Positions 54,861-62,842 of a stretch of 64,000 nucleotides of DNA are shown here, one piece after another (the first letter of the stretch is position 1; each line of letters begins with the position of its first letter). The DNA lies in the NCBI RefSeq assembly GCF_900108035.1, contig NZ_FNVS01000007.1:1-64000 (forward strand), given 5' to 3'. A program made the translations under genes and the position numbers. The DNA is from Parabacteroides chinchillae (lineage in GTDB: Bacteria > Bacteroidota > Bacteroidia > Bacteroidales > Tannerellaceae). The notes under the pieces were generated by a model, which worked only from the letters and a program-made list of their open reading frames with translations, was not told where the DNA came from and searched no databases.

Positions 54861-56549
54861 TTAGTCTGCAATGAGTTTACGATAACGCACACGTTTGGGC
54901 TCTACATCACCCAACTGTTTGCGTTTGTATTCTTCATAGTCGGAATATGTACCTTCGTAGAATACAACGTTCGAATCCCCTTCAAACGAAAGGATATGCG
55001 TACAGATGCGATCAAGGAACCAGCGGTCGTGTGAAACAACAACGGCACAACCGGCAAAGTTTTCCAATCCTTCTTCCAGTGCACGGAGCGTATTTACGTC
55101 TATATCGTTGGTAGGTTCGTCCAGCAATAATACGTTTGCTTCCGCTTTTAGGGTAAGAGCCAAATGTAGCCGGTTTCTCTCGCCGCCGGATAATACGCCA
55201 CAAAGCTTTTCCTGGTCGGCTCCTGCAAAATTGAATTTGGAAAGATAAGCGCGAGAGTTGACTTCTTTGCCTCCGACGCGTATAAACTCTTGTCCTCCGG
55301 AAACAACCTGGTAAACGGTTTTCTTCGGGTCAATATCTTTGTGGGTCTGGTCTGCATAGCCAATCTGAACCGTTTCGCCCACTTCAAAAGAGCCTTTGTC
55401 AATGCTTTCCATTCCCATAATCATCTTGAATAATGTCGTTTTTCCAGCACCATTAGGGCCAATAACGCCAACAATTCCATTGGGAGGGAGCATAAAGTTC
55501 AGATTGTCGAATAACAATTTGTCGCCAAAGGCTTTTGCTACGTGTTGCGCTTCTATTACTTTATTACCGAGACGCGGTCCGTTCGGAATAAAGATTTCCA
55601 GTTTGGCTTCGCGTTCTTTCTGGTCTTCATTCAAAAGAGCCTCATACGAGTTCAAACGGGCTTTGCCTTTGGCCTGACGTGCTTTCGGAGCCATATTGAT
55701 CCATTCCAGCTCACGTTCCAACGTTTTACGACGTTTGCTCACCTGTTTTTCTTCCTGAGCCATACGTTTTGTCTTTTGATCCAGCCATGACGAATAGTTG
55801 CCTTTCCACGGAATACCTTCTCCACGGTCTAATTCAAGAATCCATCCGGCCACATGATCCAGGAAGTATCGGTCGTGTGTGATGCAGATAACTGTGCCTG
55901 GATATTGTTGTAGATGCTGTTCCAGCCAGTCTATGGATTCGGCATCCAAATGATTGGTTGGTTCGTCCAGTAACAATACGTCGGGTTGTTGAAGCAATAA
56001 GCGGCATAAGGCAACTCGACGGCGTTCGCCTCCTGATAACGTGTCAACTACCTGATCTTCGGGTGGACAGCGAAGAGCGTCCATGGCACGTTCCAGACGG
56101 CTGTCCAGGTTCCAGGCATCCGTTGCATCTATCTTGTCCTGTAATTCAGCTTGACGGGTAATCAAAGCATCCATCTTGTCAGGATTTTCCAATACTTCGG
56201 GATCGCCAAATTTTTCGTTCACCTCTTCGTACTCTTTTAGTGTGTCAACAATATCCTGTACACCTTCCTGTACGATTTCCTTCACAGTCTTTCCCGATTG
56301 CAATTTCGGATCTTGTTCCAGATAGCCAATTGAATAACCAGGTGAGAAAATCACATCTCCCTGATACTCTTTTTCAATGCCGGCGATAATTTTCAACAGG
56401 GTAGATTTACCAGAACCATTTAAACCGATAATACCAATCTTAGCTCCATAAAAGAAAGAAAGATATATATCTTTTAGTACCTGTTTTTGAGGCGGGAACA
56501 TCTTGCTTACGCCCACCATAGAGAAAATAATTTTCTTATCGTCTGCCAT
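54861..56549 (-). CDS. ettA: Energy-dependent translational throttle protein EttA (ABC-F)
   Basis: This 562-residue ABC-F ATPase has two nucleotide-binding domains: Walker A GLNGSGKSTLL and GPNGAGKTTLF, signatures LSGGERRRVAL and LSGGERNRLHL, and Walker B LLLDEPTNHLD and LLLDEPTNDID. The inter-domain linker (about 245-320) is EttA-like, and length matches E. coli EttA (555). It binds the ribosomal E site and gates the first peptide bond according to the ATP/ADP ratio. No membrane segments are present. Confidence 0.95.
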   Translation of the reverse strand: MADDKKIIFSMVGVSKMFPPQKQVLKDIYLSFFYGAKIGIIGLNGSGKSTLLKIIAGIEKEYQGDVIFSPGYSIGYLEQDPKLQSGKTVKEIVQEGVQDIVDTLKEYEEVNEKFGDPEVLENPDKMDALITRQAELQDKIDATDAWNLDSRLERAMDALRCPPEDQVVDTLSGGERRRVALCRLLLQQPDVLLLDEPTNHLDAESIDWLEQHLQQYPGTVICITHDRYFLDHVAGWILELDRGEGIPWKGNYSSWLDQKTKRMAQEEKQVSKRRKTLERELEWINMAPKARQAKGKARLNSYEALLNEDQKEREAKLEIFIPNGPRLGNKVIEAQHVAKAFGDKLLFDNLNFMLPPNGIVGVIGPNGAGKTTLFKMIMGMESIDKGSFEVGETVQIGYADQTHKDIDPKKTVYQVVSGGQEFIRVGGKEVNSRAYLSKFNFAGADQEKLCGVLSGGERNRLHLALTLKAEANVLLLDEPTNDIDVNTLRALEEGLENFAGCAVVVSHDRWFLDRICTHILSFEGDSNVVFYEGTYSDYEEYKRKQLGDVEPKRVRYRKLIAD

Positions 56550-56587
56550 ATTGTTAGATATATAATTATAAATAGTTTGTTTGTAGA

Positions 56588-56595
56588 CAAAAGTA
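56588..56595 (-). promoter_or_regulatory. -7 promoter element for ettA
   Basis: The minus strand reads TACTTTTG, 38 bases before the ettA ATG. Confidence 0.5.
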
Positions 56596-56654
56596 CATGA
56601 TTATTTTGGTATACTCTAAAACTTTTCCTGTATTCTAAAAAAAATCTCTCAAAA

Positions 56655-56686
56655 TTTGTATAATTAAACTCTATACTTTATCTTTG
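56655..56686 (+). promoter_or_regulatory. Promoter of tRNA-Lys
   Basis: TTTG (56655-56658) and TATCTTTG (56679-56686) are 20 bases apart, matching both housekeeping elements. Confidence 0.8.
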
Positions 56687-56717
56687 CACCCGCATTACAG
56701 AAGTAACGCATTAGGAT

Positions 56718-56790
56718 GATTCGCTAGCTCAGTAGGTAGAGCACATCCCTTTTAAGGATGGGGTCCTGGGTTCGAACCCCAGGCGGATCA
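56718..56790 (+). tRNA. tRNA-Lys (anticodon TTT)
   Basis: The cloverleaf is complete: acceptor GATTCGC with GCGGATC, D-arm with AGCTCAGTAGGTAGAGC, anticodon arm CATCC-CTTTTAA-GGATG, and T-arm CTGGG-TTCGAAC-CCCAG. The discriminator base is A and no CCA is encoded. The gene sits exactly at the change from host sequence to the more GC-rich mobile region, with an integrase gene 480 bases downstream in the same direction, so its 3' end is the likely integration site. Confidence 0.97.
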
Positions 56791-56793
56791 CAC

Positions 56794-56821
56794 AAGGGTC
56801 ACTTTTCAGTGGCCCTTTTTT
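56794..56821 (+). terminator. Terminator of tRNA-Lys
   Basis: AAGGGTCACT pairs with AGTGGCCCTT (one G-T pair) around a four-base loop, followed by six T residues. Confidence 0.85.
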
Positions 56822-56850
56822 CATGTCCGTAAGTGACTGATGTGCAAATG

Positions 56851-57226
56851 TTAGCAATTTTATAAAATCTTGGTTTAGAAAGATTTAGCACAAACCGCGT
56901 TTCCTGCCGATAGCCAAAGTTAGCATTTGTTAGTTCGGAATTAGCACATTATCTTTGGTACAGATTTCGTGAATGTACCACAAAAAAGTACCACAAATGT
57001 ACCAGCTTTTCCAACAAATATCAGCCGTTGTCTCCTGCCCCAGTCTTGCCATAGCGACCGGAGTCTGTTTAGAGTGCCAACTCTCTGATATTTGCTATTT
57101 TGTGCTAAATGTTTCCAAAAGATTCGGGGCGTGCAACAGCCTCGTTGCCGGATGCGTTGGAATGGTATGTGGTACACGTGTGGTACATTTCCCGGAATTT
57201 GTGGTACACGCTTTTTCGTGTACCAC
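56851..57226. repeat. Arrays of short repeats in the integrase leader (probable recombinase sites)
   Basis: TGTACCAC or its near copies occur at 56975-56982, 56989-56995 (GTACCAC), 56999-57005 (TGTACCA) and 57219-57226, and the complement GTGGTACA at 57169-57176, 57180-57187 and 57201-57208. The last pair forms the perfect palindrome GTGGTACACG-cttttt-CGTGTACCAC (57201-57226). A second family, TTAGCA(CA), occurs at 56851, 56885, 56920 and 56942 with an inverted TGTGCTAA at 57101-57108. CAAATATCAG (57016-57025) and CTGATATTTG (57085-57094) form a distant inverted pair. This 480-base gap has no credible gene. Confidence 0.75.
56926..56958 (+). promoter_or_regulatory. Likely integrase promoter
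   Basis: TTTG (56926-56929) and TATCTTTG (56951-56958) are 21 bases apart. The predicted transcript has a leader of about 305 bases that holds most of the GTGGTACA repeats. Confidence 0.55.
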
Positions 57227-57269
57227 ATCACGAGAAATTTTAATGTATCATTCTTAAAATCTTTTACTT

Positions 57270-58394
57270 ATGGCAGGAATACCACAGATCAAGATTGTTT
57301 TCGACCGCCGCAAGAAGGCATCGGCCGTCAACCCCGGCACCGTGGAGATCGAGGTGTCGTACAACCGTGAGCGCGTCCGTCTCTCCACCGGCGTGGCTGT
57401 ACTCAAGCAGCAGTGGAACGGCAAGGAGGTGGTCAACCACCCTCAGGCTGACCATCTGAACGAGCAGATACGCCGTGTCTATGACGGTCTCCATGAGAAG
57501 ATGTCGTCTATAGCCTCGACAAAGGGCGAATACGACCTGTCGCTTCTCAAAAAGGTCAAGAAAACGAAGTTGCAGGGTTCGTCGGCAAGTTTCCTCGACT
57601 GGCTGGAGGAACGTATCGACATGCGCCCGGTCACGGAGTCAACCCGCAAGCAGCACAAGGTGATGCTCAAATGCCTGCGCGACTTCGGGCTGATACGCTT
57701 CTTCAGCGACCTCACCCCAAAGAACATCAGACTATGGGACGATTTCATACGCAAGCGTGTGACAGCCCAGGCCTCGGTTCATGGCTATCACAAACGCCTC
57801 AAACCCTATATTGTGGAGGCGATACAGTTTGAGAAGCTGGAGTCCAACCCATATGACGGCATGAGGATTTCGCGTGGAAAATCGGAGGGCATAAAATTCC
57901 TTACCGAAGAGGAACGTGACCGTGTGGAAGCCCTCGAACTCTACGGCATGACCGAGAAAGTGCGCGATATGTTTATCTTCTCATGCTACACGGGGCTGGC
58001 GTACTCCGACCTTGTGAAGATCAAGAAGACGGATGTGTTCAGACAGGGCGAGGACTACTGCATACGCGACAAGCGTATGAAAACCGGTATGCCCTATACG
58101 ATCGTGCTGTTGCCTAAGGCGATAGCCATACTGAAAAAGTACAACTACAACCTCAATCTGATGAGCAACCAGAAATGCAACGACCAGCTGAAGATAATCG
58201 CCAACCTTGCCAGTCTGCACATCAACCTGACAATGCACGTAGGCCGCCACACGTTTGCAACGTGGGCGTTGACAAAAGGCGTGGGCATCGAGACTGTGAG
58301 CAAGATGCTCGCCCATTCCAACGTGACAATGACCGAGAAATACGCCCATGTGCTTCAGACGAGTGTCATACAGGGCTTCGGTAAACTTAAATAA
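57270..58394 (+). CDS. int: Tyrosine integrase
   Basis: The 374-residue product has an arm-binding N-terminal region, a SAM-like core-binding domain (about 105-205) and a catalytic domain (about 215-370). His323 and Arg326 (HVGRHTF), His349 (LAHSN) and the nucleophile Tyr358 (EKYAHV) are present. At the first catalytic arginine position the sequence is TGLAYSDL, with Ala244, a replacement seen in Bacteroidetes integrases such as IntDOT relatives. It should integrate and excise the element at tRNA-Lys. Codon use is richer in C and G than the host genes to the left. Confidence 0.93.
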   Translation: MAGIPQIKIVFDRRKKASAVNPGTVEIEVSYNRERVRLSTGVAVLKQQWNGKEVVNHPQADHLNEQIRRVYDGLHEKMSSIASTKGEYDLSLLKKVKKTKLQGSSASFLDWLEERIDMRPVTESTRKQHKVMLKCLRDFGLIRFFSDLTPKNIRLWDDFIRKRVTAQASVHGYHKRLKPYIVEAIQFEKLESNPYDGMRISRGKSEGIKFLTEEERDRVEALELYGMTEKVRDMFIFSCYTGLAYSDLVKIKKTDVFRQGEDYCIRDKRMKTGMPYTIVLLPKAIAILKKYNYNLNLMSNQKCNDQLKIIANLASLHINLTMHVGRHTFATWALTKGVGIETVSKMLAHSNVTMTEKYAHVLQTSVIQGFGKLK

Positions 58395-58420
58395 TCTCTA
58401 CATTAACATTGGTGCAGCCG

Positions 58421-58885
58421 TCACTTCTTCCGGGAGGTGGCGGCTTTCTCTTTTACAGACAGTTCGGAACGTAGCCGCTCTATCTCTTTGGCCTGTTCAT
58501 CAATCCTCTTTTCCATACGTTCAAGCCTGTTATTCATCGGCCCCATGAAGGCTGTCATGTTCTTTATAATCTCCGCCATGTCAGCGAGGATATATGAAAA
58601 ACGGTCCATCTGCGGAGGTTCCGGAACCGGCTCTTGCTGACGCGGCGCGGTTTCTTTTATCATGCGGCCCTCGCCGCTCCATATCCATTCAAAACTCAAT
58701 GGCGGATAAACGCCGCACAGACTCTTGACGAAGCGTTCCGATACATTCGATTTGCCGGTTATCACCTGCGACACGACGCTGGGATTGTAACCCATTTTCT
58801 CCGCTATGGCACGGTTGGAGTTGAACAGCTTGTTGTCTTTAAGCCATTCCATCGCCTGTCTTACCCTTTCTCTTATGCTGTCCAT
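58421..58885 (-). CDS. Helix-turn-helix repressor with C-terminal coiled coil
   Basis: The 154-residue product (ATG 58885) has an N-terminal lambda-repressor-type HTH (about 8-65: SNRAIAEKMGYNPSVVSQVI, FVKSLCGVYP) and a predicted coiled coil (about 100-150, RLERMEKRIDEQAKEIERL). Upstream in-frame codons to 58945 lack a matching domain. It is convergent to the integrase end and divergent from the excisionase-like gene, the usual place of an element's repressor. Confidence 0.82.
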   Translation of the reverse strand: MDSIRERVRQAMEWLKDNKLFNSNRAIAEKMGYNPSVVSQVITGKSNVSERFVKSLCGVYPPLSFEWIWSGEGRMIKETAPRQQEPVPEPPQMDRFSYILADMAEIIKNMTAFMGPMNNRLERMEKRIDEQAKEIERLRSELSVKEKAATSRKK

Positions 58886-59096
58886 AAACTCGTGTTTATA
58901 TTTTCTAATAAATTTGATTAGGTATTTCCAATAATAACACTTCAAACAATCATTTAGTACAATTAGTTTGTTAGTGTTAATGCAACTACCTAATTTAGAT
59001 TAATTATTTCTAATTGCAAAGATAATCATTTTTCTAAACATAGCTAATGGTTGCTAAAAGAAAAAATGTCAAACAGCTTATAAAACGGATACGACT
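58886..59096. promoter_or_regulatory. Divergent control region with CTAAT/ATTAG dyads
   Basis: Between the repressor and the excisionase-like gene, CTAAT and ATTAG form a 17-bp dyad (58905-58921), and several more CTAAT/ATTAG-type words occur up to 59046. The minus strand has TATCTTTG at 59017-59024, a -7 box for the repressor gene with a leader of about 125 bases that contains these words. This looks like an operator region. Confidence 0.5.
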
Positions 59097-59372
59097 ATGA
59101 GTGAAGACAGACGCATAACAATGAGGCTCACAAGGATTGAGAACACCCTTGAAGAGATAAAGCGGAACATCACCGCACCTGTGCCTCCCGACAGAAAGAT
59201 AACCGTGCGTGAGGCGGCGGAGATCATGCACTGTTCAGACCAGCGTGTACGCGACGCGATACATGACGGCTCCCTGAAAGCGGAGCGTAACGGGCGGCGT
59301 TTTTTCCTCTCTCTTTACGATGTGAGGGCGCGTGCCGGATACGCAACACTTGAAAAAAAACGGCAGACCTGA
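59097..59372 (+). CDS. Excisionase-like helix-turn-helix protein
   Basis: The 91-residue product has a charged, helical first third and a winged-helix/MerR-type DNA-binding domain (about 35-80: ITVREAAEIMHCSDQRVRDA, then DGSLKAERNGRRFF). Such small proteins near integrase genes act as excisionases or recombination directionality factors. It is the first gene of the rightward run and lies across from the repressor. Confidence 0.75.
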   Translation: MSEDRRITMRLTRIENTLEEIKRNITAPVPPDRKITVREAAEIMHCSDQRVRDAIHDGSLKAERNGRRFFLSLYDVRARAGYATLEKKRQT

Positions 59373-59398
59373 TTCATTTAATCTTAAAGGACGAAATT

Positions 59399-59674
59399 AT
59401 GACTACACAACAGATAAAGGAGATTGACTCCAAGTGTCTTAACGACTATCTCGCCACGCTACCCCATACTGACCACCGATTTTTCGTGACAGCGGTAGTA
59501 AGAGCCTGCGGAGAAGGCATCAAACGCAAGACATTCTATAACTGGAAAGCCGGATGCTGCTGCATACCCTCCTTCTGCAAGAAAGAGATAGAGAGGATTG
59601 CCGGATGTGTGGTGTTCCCGAAGGAACTCTATGTGACAGACCGCGATGTTGACACTCCAAGCGGAAAAGCCTGA
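59399..59674 (+). CDS. Small protein of unknown function
   Basis: This 91-residue protein is not recognised. It has an N-terminal helical part and a segment FYNWKAGCCCIPSFCKKEIE that resembles the recognition part of a small HTH domain, with a run of three cysteines. It is 26 bases after the excisionase-like gene and 52 bases before the initiator gene, so it likely belongs to the same transcript. Confidence 0.6.
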   Translation: MTTQQIKEIDSKCLNDYLATLPHTDHRFFVTAVVRACGEGIKRKTFYNWKAGCCCIPSFCKKEIERIAGCVVFPKELYVTDRDVDTPSGKA

Positions 59675-59726
59675 GGCATACGCACAACTCCCATATATAT
59701 GTACCCCAAGAATATAAACAGCCGAA

Positions 59727-60524
59727 ATGAACCGTTCATGGATACCCGTAATGCACTATCTCCGCGACGTGGAATGGCTCTACTCCGAGAGCCGGATGGT
59801 ACATCTCTGGCTGGAGATACTTTTCCGTGTGCAGAGAGCCAAAGGCACATATCCCATAAAAGGCACGACAATAGACATCCTGCCCGGTCAGTTCGTGGCC
59901 TCGACACGAAAACTGGCCGCCTCGATCGGAGCGGACAAAGATACAGTAGGAAGATACATGAGGATTTTTGAAGCGCAGAAGTGGATACGGCGACTTGAAA
60001 TAGGCAACGCGACTTTATACACGGTGCTTGTCATGGATCAGATACCCGGCTTTTCAATCATGGCTCCACAGGATACAGCGGCTGTCGGGGCTTCTTCAGA
60101 AGCTCAATCCCCCACAAATGGGGACACTTCTTCCGACACTGTTGGGGACACCTTTGGGGACATATATTATATAGATAATAATATAAATAAAAATTCTCTC
60201 TCCCCCGCGCGTGAAGGAGAAGTTTTTGAAATTTTTTCAAAGGATACGGCTTCGCTCGACGAAATAGCCAGTGCCTTGCACTGCGAAAGGAAAATTCTTG
60301 AAAATATGCTTCCTGACTTTTTTCAGGAGTGCAGGATCAAGAAAAAGAATCATCAGACCGTGCAGGAGTGCAAGGATCATTTTTTCAACTGGGCCCGCGC
60401 CCGATTAGAACGAGAACGGAACAATGGCATACCCAAAGAAAATAAACCCGGCGGAAGCCGTCAGGGAAATCAGAGAGGCCGCAGAACGCCGATCAAACCG
60501 AACTGTGGACTTATCGAGGATTAG
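59727..60524 (+). CDS. Winged-helix replication initiator-like protein
   Basis: The 265-residue product has an N-terminal winged-helix domain (about 10-105, with ILPGQFVASTRKLAASIGAD and a following HTH), a Ser/Thr-rich linker (about 115-150), a helical domain (about 165-230) and a very basic tail. The layout is that of phage and plasmid initiators (DnaD/O-type), and it is followed by a DnaC-like loader, as in lambda O-P. Its last 101 bases overlap the loader gene in another frame. ATG 59727 is the first good start. Confidence 0.75.
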   Translation: MNRSWIPVMHYLRDVEWLYSESRMVHLWLEILFRVQRAKGTYPIKGTTIDILPGQFVASTRKLAASIGADKDTVGRYMRIFEAQKWIRRLEIGNATLYTVLVMDQIPGFSIMAPQDTAAVGASSEAQSPTNGDTSSDTVGDTFGDIYYIDNNINKNSLSPAREGEVFEIFSKDTASLDEIASALHCERKILENMLPDFFQECRIKKKNHQTVQECKDHFFNWARARLERERNNGIPKENKPGGSRQGNQRGRRTPIKPNCGLIED

Positions 60525-61131
60525 CGGATACAAGACGCTTTTCATGCAGTGTGCCGTTGCAGTCTGCCCCGGCTTCACAGTGAGGGAAGAAATGAAACCT
60601 GCCTACAACGACATCGTTCACTGGGCGGTGATGGACTATGACGGCAACCTTGACCCTGACAAGGGGCTGCTTATCTGGGGCGACATAGGTACGGGCAAAT
60701 CCACCATGCTGAAAATCATCAGGGAGTTCTGCTCACTTGTGAGACCGCGTATCGACGGCAACCGATATTATTTCCGGATAGACAACGTGATTGATGTATG
60801 CGCTGCTTACGCCGATGAGTCAATATACGGAGGCTACCGTGGCATCAGGCAGTATATCGACAGTCCGAGGCAGGCGTTTGACGAACTTGGCAGCGAGACA
60901 TTGCCGACAGGAAGGTACGGCAACTTCGAGAATGTTATGCAGTACATCTTCCAGTCACGCTACGACAACCGCTACCACCAGTTCACCCATGCCACCACCA
61001 ACTTCACAATCGACCAGATACAGGAGGCCTATGGCGAGAGGATATATGACCGCTTCAAGGAGATGTTCAATTTCGTCGCCTTGCGAGGAAAGACATTCAG
61101 GATAAACACTCAAAAGAACATGGAAAAATGA
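60424..61131 (+). CDS. DnaC-like helicase loader ATPase
   Basis: The 235-residue AAA+ protein has Walker A GDIGTGKSTM (Lys92), a region near residue 160 (QAFDELGSE) that serves as Walker B, and a sensor segment HATTNFT. It resembles DnaC/IstB-type ATPases that load the replicative helicase. The start at ATG 60424 gives a 101-base overlap with the initiator gene; the next in-frame ATG (about 60547) would remove the basic N-terminal region, which in DnaC binds the helicase. Confidence 0.82.
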   Translation: MAYPKKINPAEAVREIREAAERRSNRTVDLSRISGYKTLFMQCAVAVCPGFTVREEMKPAYNDIVHWAVMDYDGNLDPDKGLLIWGDIGTGKSTMLKIIREFCSLVRPRIDGNRYYFRIDNVIDVCAAYADESIYGGYRGIRQYIDSPRQAFDELGSETLPTGRYGNFENVMQYIFQSRYDNRYHQFTHATTNFTIDQIQEAYGERIYDRFKEMFNFVALRGKTFRINTQKNMEK

Positions 61132-61370
61132 AAGACAACGTACAAAACACACCCATAGATTGGGAACAGCGGAAATATGACCTTGCAGTCGCGCTGTATT
61201 ATCACGACATACGGCTGTCGGATATAGTCACGCCGGAGAACCGTCTTGCACGGTGGCCCACGCATATCAGCATCTCCGCAGAGATGGCAGTGGAAGCCGC
61301 CGAAGTTTTCATAAACGAATACCGCCGGCAGGCGGTGATGGAAAGTGGGGAGAAAAGCCATGCGCCCTGA
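61128..61370 (+). CDS. Small protein of unknown function
   Basis: The 80-residue product is not recognised. It is mostly helical and overlaps the loader stop as ATGA, so it is translated in step with the loader. Landmarks are WEQRKYDLAVAL and a repeated AEMAVEAAEVF helix. Confidence 0.65.
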   Translation: MKDNVQNTPIDWEQRKYDLAVALYYHDIRLSDIVTPENRLARWPTHISISAEMAVEAAEVFINEYRRQAVMESGEKSHAP

Positions 61371-61593
61371 TTTTCACAGGATAGTCCCCGACTTGCTATA
61401 TTCGGTGATGGCGGCAAGAAAATTGCTCGGCATAAGCCATACAACGATTTACGAATACATGAGGCAATCGCCCCCGGTACTCCCATACCGCCGCTCGGAA
61501 AACGGCTGGCACAGGCTGATACTCGGAAGCGACATAATTTTTCTGCTCGACCACCCGCAGGTCAAGCGGGGAAGAAAACGGAAGAACCGATAA
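61360..61593 (+). CDS. Small helix-turn-helix DNA-binding protein
   Basis: The 77-residue product has an HTH segment (AARKLLGISHTTIYEYMRQ), a wing (YRRSENGWHRLILGSDI) and a basic tail ending KRGRKRKNR. It resembles MerR/excisionase-type small DNA-binding proteins. An in-frame GTG at 61345 lies further upstream, but ATG 61360 fits the domain start. It overlaps the preceding gene by 11 bases. Confidence 0.7.
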   Translation: MRPDFHRIVPDLLYSVMAARKLLGISHTTIYEYMRQSPPVLPYRRSENGWHRLILGSDIIFLLDHPQVKRGRKRKNR

Positions 61594-61603
61594 AACGGCA
61601 CTG

Positions 61604-61975
61604 TCAGTTCCAGAGATACCACGGTGAAGGGCGCGGAGCGGAGAAGGCTTCGGAGAGGTCGATGGCGAGTAGCCATGCCTGGGTGCGTATGCCGTCCATG
61701 TCGGAGAGTGTCTGGGCATATCGGCTCTCTCCGGCACCCGAAACCCGGCACCACTGCCGCGCGAAGATGTCGGGTTGGAAAGCGTCGATGAACGATAGTA
61801 TGTCGTCCACCAGCGAAGTCGGTTTGCTACCGGTCATGTCGGCTGAGAAGCAGAACGGCAGTCCGCTCTCGGTATTCCGCCGGAAATCGAAAGAGGTGAT
61901 GTTTCCGTCTCTCACATTGGCGGTCACGCTCCAGCCGCATTGTGCGGCAACTTGGATTATGGTTTGTAAAATCAT
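61604..61975 (-). CDS. Small accessory protein, family shared with the 62044-62424 gene
   Basis: The 123-residue product has no domain I recognise. It aligns loosely with the protein of the 62044-62424 gene: an N-terminal helix followed by GW-x-V/H, an F-x-FSA-x-M segment (FCFSADM here), then a similar run to a SEAF/LEAF ending. That similarity supports the minus-strand frame over a 125-residue plus-strand frame in the same place. It is the last gene of a five-gene minus-strand run. Confidence 0.6.
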   Translation of the reverse strand: MILQTIIQVAAQCGWSVTANVRDGNITSFDFRRNTESGLPFCFSADMTGSKPTSLVDDILSFIDAFQPDIFARQWCRVSGAGESRYAQTLSDMDGIRTQAWLLAIDLSEAFSAPRPSPWYLWN

Positions 61976-62043
61976 GTCAGTACACGTTTATGTCTGCCAC
62001 GTCCGGCATGGAGGTGGCAGACCGAATTTTGAAAAGTAAGGCT

Positions 62044-62424
62044 CTATTCACCGCATGGGTCAAAGTCAAGTCCCTCAAAGGCTTCAAGCAGAGTGCCGAC
62101 CATGGACTCCGCGTCCTCCATGTCGGCTACAATATCCGAGATATGGTATGGCGCACCGTTCTTGCCGTGTCCGTCATCGCCAATCCAGAGATATGCTTCC
62201 TCATCGGGGTCATAGTTCTCGTAATATTCTCTCACTGACTTTATCAAAGTATCGGGGTCGGCATATCTCATTTCAGCCGAGAAATTAAAATCCTGCCCTG
62301 CCTTTGTGTATTGCGAGAACTCAAACAGCCATAAATCAGTGTCGCGGTATTTTTCAGTATGGACGTGCCAGCCGTTAGCTTCGGCACATTCGGTTATCTT
62401 GTCGATTATATCTTGTATATCCAT
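62044..62424 (-). CDS. Small acidic accessory protein
   Basis: This 126-residue protein (ATG 62424; the frame extends upstream to 62481) is strongly acidic, with DPDEEAYLWIGDDGHG and many Glu/Asp residues near its end. The FNFSAEMRYAD segment matches the FCFSADM of its neighbour. Acidic small proteins of mobile elements sometimes mimic DNA, but nothing here proves it. Function unknown. Confidence 0.65.
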   Translation of the reverse strand: MDIQDIIDKITECAEANGWHVHTEKYRDTDLWLFEFSQYTKAGQDFNFSAEMRYADPDTLIKSVREYYENYDPDEEAYLWIGDDGHGKNGAPYHISDIVADMEDAESMVGTLLEAFEGLDFDPCGE

Positions 62425-62477
62425 ATTCTTACGGTGTAATGTCAGCCGTGGCACAACACCACGGCTGACGTGTTCGG

Positions 62478-62840
62478 TCAATCATAGAGGCGGTTCAAGA
62501 AGTCTTGAAGCCTCGGGTCGCTTATCTGCCCTATGGGGCATGGGGTGAAATACGGCATTTGTATCACTCGGATAATGCCGAAGCCTTGTTTGCGATAGTC
62601 AAGTTCGACATCGGCAAGTTCGTTGAGCGACACATAGCCGTATTCATCTTCGCCGAGCCCGACCACTATGCAGTAAAGGATTGTATCGTCCCCCTCTTTG
62701 CCTCCTTCAAGCACAAACCAACGGATATTTCCGATAGTGAATATCGCCACGCACACTGCGTCTCTCGCCTTGCCGTCCTGCGAGTACAGAGGATAGTCAT
62801 TTATGGCTTCCTCAAATTTCGGTGTCAACAGTCTGTTCAT
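62478..62840 (-). CDS. DUF2958 family protein
   Basis: The 120-residue product begins MNRLLTPKFEEAIND and contains GDDTILYCIVVGLGEDEYGYVSLNEL, matching DUF2958, a family common on integrative and conjugative elements. Its function is not established. It starts 2 bases after the stop of the small gene upstream. Confidence 0.78.
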   Translation of the reverse strand: MNRLLTPKFEEAINDYPLYSQDGKARDAVCVAIFTIGNIRWFVLEGGKEGDDTILYCIVVGLGEDEYGYVSLNELADVELDYRKQGFGIIRVIQMPYFTPCPIGQISDPRLQDFLNRLYD

Positions 62841-62842
62841 AG

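Noticed and set aside
61662-62039. Plus-strand 125-residue frame
   Set aside because: It lies opposite the minus-strand gene that resembles its neighbour and belongs to a tight run; the plus frame has no such support.
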